From contig NZ_JAUNKD010000001.1 of NCBI RefSeq assembly GCF_030532915.1, positions 81,956-145,955 on the forward strand: a stretch of 64,000 nt of DNA, read 5' to 3'. The notes below the pieces were generated by a model. It did not search any database. It worked only from the letters and a program-made list of their open reading frames with translations, and was not told the DNA's origin. The position numbers and the translations under genes were made by a program. Origin of the DNA: Capnocytophaga sp. GTDB lineage: Bacteria > Bacteroidota > Bacteroidia > Flavobacteriales > Flavobacteriaceae. The stretch's first letter is position 1. Each line of letters opens with the position of its first letter. Positions 63,946 to 64,000 of the stretch are shown here, one piece after another.

Positions 63946-64000
63946 CACCCAAGGTCTACCCAAGGTGTATCCAAGCTAGGTATATCATTTTTTTATAAGA
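63946..64000. repeat. 55-bp direct repeat, copy 2 (continues beyond window)
   Basis: Identical to 63067-63121, offset by 879 bases. The copy reaches the last base of the window, so the true repeat may be longer. Confidence 0.9.

Noticed and set aside
1..64000. tRNA or rRNA genes, CRISPR arrays, insertion sequences, prophage
   Set aside because: No cloverleaf with a TTCGA-type arm, no regular spacer-repeat array, and no transposase, integrase or phage structural gene was found on reading the gaps and ORFs.

Overview
The window is a contiguous stretch of a low-GC (about 38-40% by eye) chromosome of a Flavobacteriaceae bacterium. Evidence is the gliding/T9SS lipoprotein gldJ, a SusC/SusD polysaccharide-utilisation locus, many lipoproteins, flavobacterial-type core genes (DUF2723, UbiA-family, YggS, rlmN), and Bacteroidota promoters of the form TTTG/TTG-N17-23-TAnnTTTG with almost no Shine-Dalgarno sites. 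A host-associated genus such as Capnocytophaga is my best guess, because N-glycan endoglycosidase, heme-uptake (HmuY/HmuR-like), sulfatase and beta-mannosidase genes occur together. The genus is inference.

Layout. 1-2.4 kb: tandem small lipoproteins followed by a lipoprotein related to cholesterol-dependent cytolysins (CDC-like, 'CDCL'). 2.4-21 kb: mostly housekeeping genes: PfkB kinase, glycosyltransferase, YggS, UbiA prenyltransferase, riboflavin synthase, SUMF1-fold lipoprotein, MscS channel, RecX, DUF2723 membrane protein, MurF, GldJ, CBS protein, NAD kinase, DPP-IV peptidase. 21-22 kb: a short transcription unit encoding a 40-residue membrane peptide. 22-29 kb: a four-gene PUL (SusC, SusD, GH18 endo-beta-N-acetylglucosaminidase, DUF1735/LamG lipoprotein). 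29-34 kb: ketoacyl synthase, 41-bp tandem repeats, HmuR/HmuY-like heme locus. 34-36.5 kb: a compact three-gene operon ending in a CPBP membrane protease. 36.5-43.3 kb: CYTH protein, GH2 beta-mannosidase, a 126-bp duplicated inverted-repeat element, small MscS, nuclease/phosphatase-fold protein, RNase HII, lysozyme-like protein. 43.5-45.75 kb: a second companion-lipoprotein/CDCL operon, whose promoter spacer contains a run of 16 A/T pairs. 45.9-54.1 kb: LTA-synthase-like enzyme, YhcH protein, polyprenyl synthase, OmpA protein, RlmN, TsaB, RsmI. 54.4-57.5 kb: sulfatase, SGNH hydrolase, a decayed short gene and a membrane protein. 57.6-60 kb: a GATC-type restriction-modification operon (DpnM-like MTase, Sau3AI/MutH-like nuclease, DpnA-like MTase). 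60-64 kb: mnmG, then two surface-protein genes separated by a perfect 55-bp direct repeat.

How the parts work together. The GH18 PUL, the beta-mannosidase, the sulfatase and the SGNH hydrolase fit stripping and digestion of host glycoprotein glycans, and the HmuYR pair fits heme capture. The most notable system is the repeated module 'companion lipoprotein + CDC-like lipoprotein', present twice in the window (plus an extra partial companion copy, and possibly a remnant), with promoter architecture at the second locus that could be phase variable. The GATC restriction-modification operon is matched by a striking scarcity of GATC: I found 14 sites by eye where roughly 200 would be expected from composition. 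No tRNA, rRNA, CRISPR array, transposase or prophage was seen.
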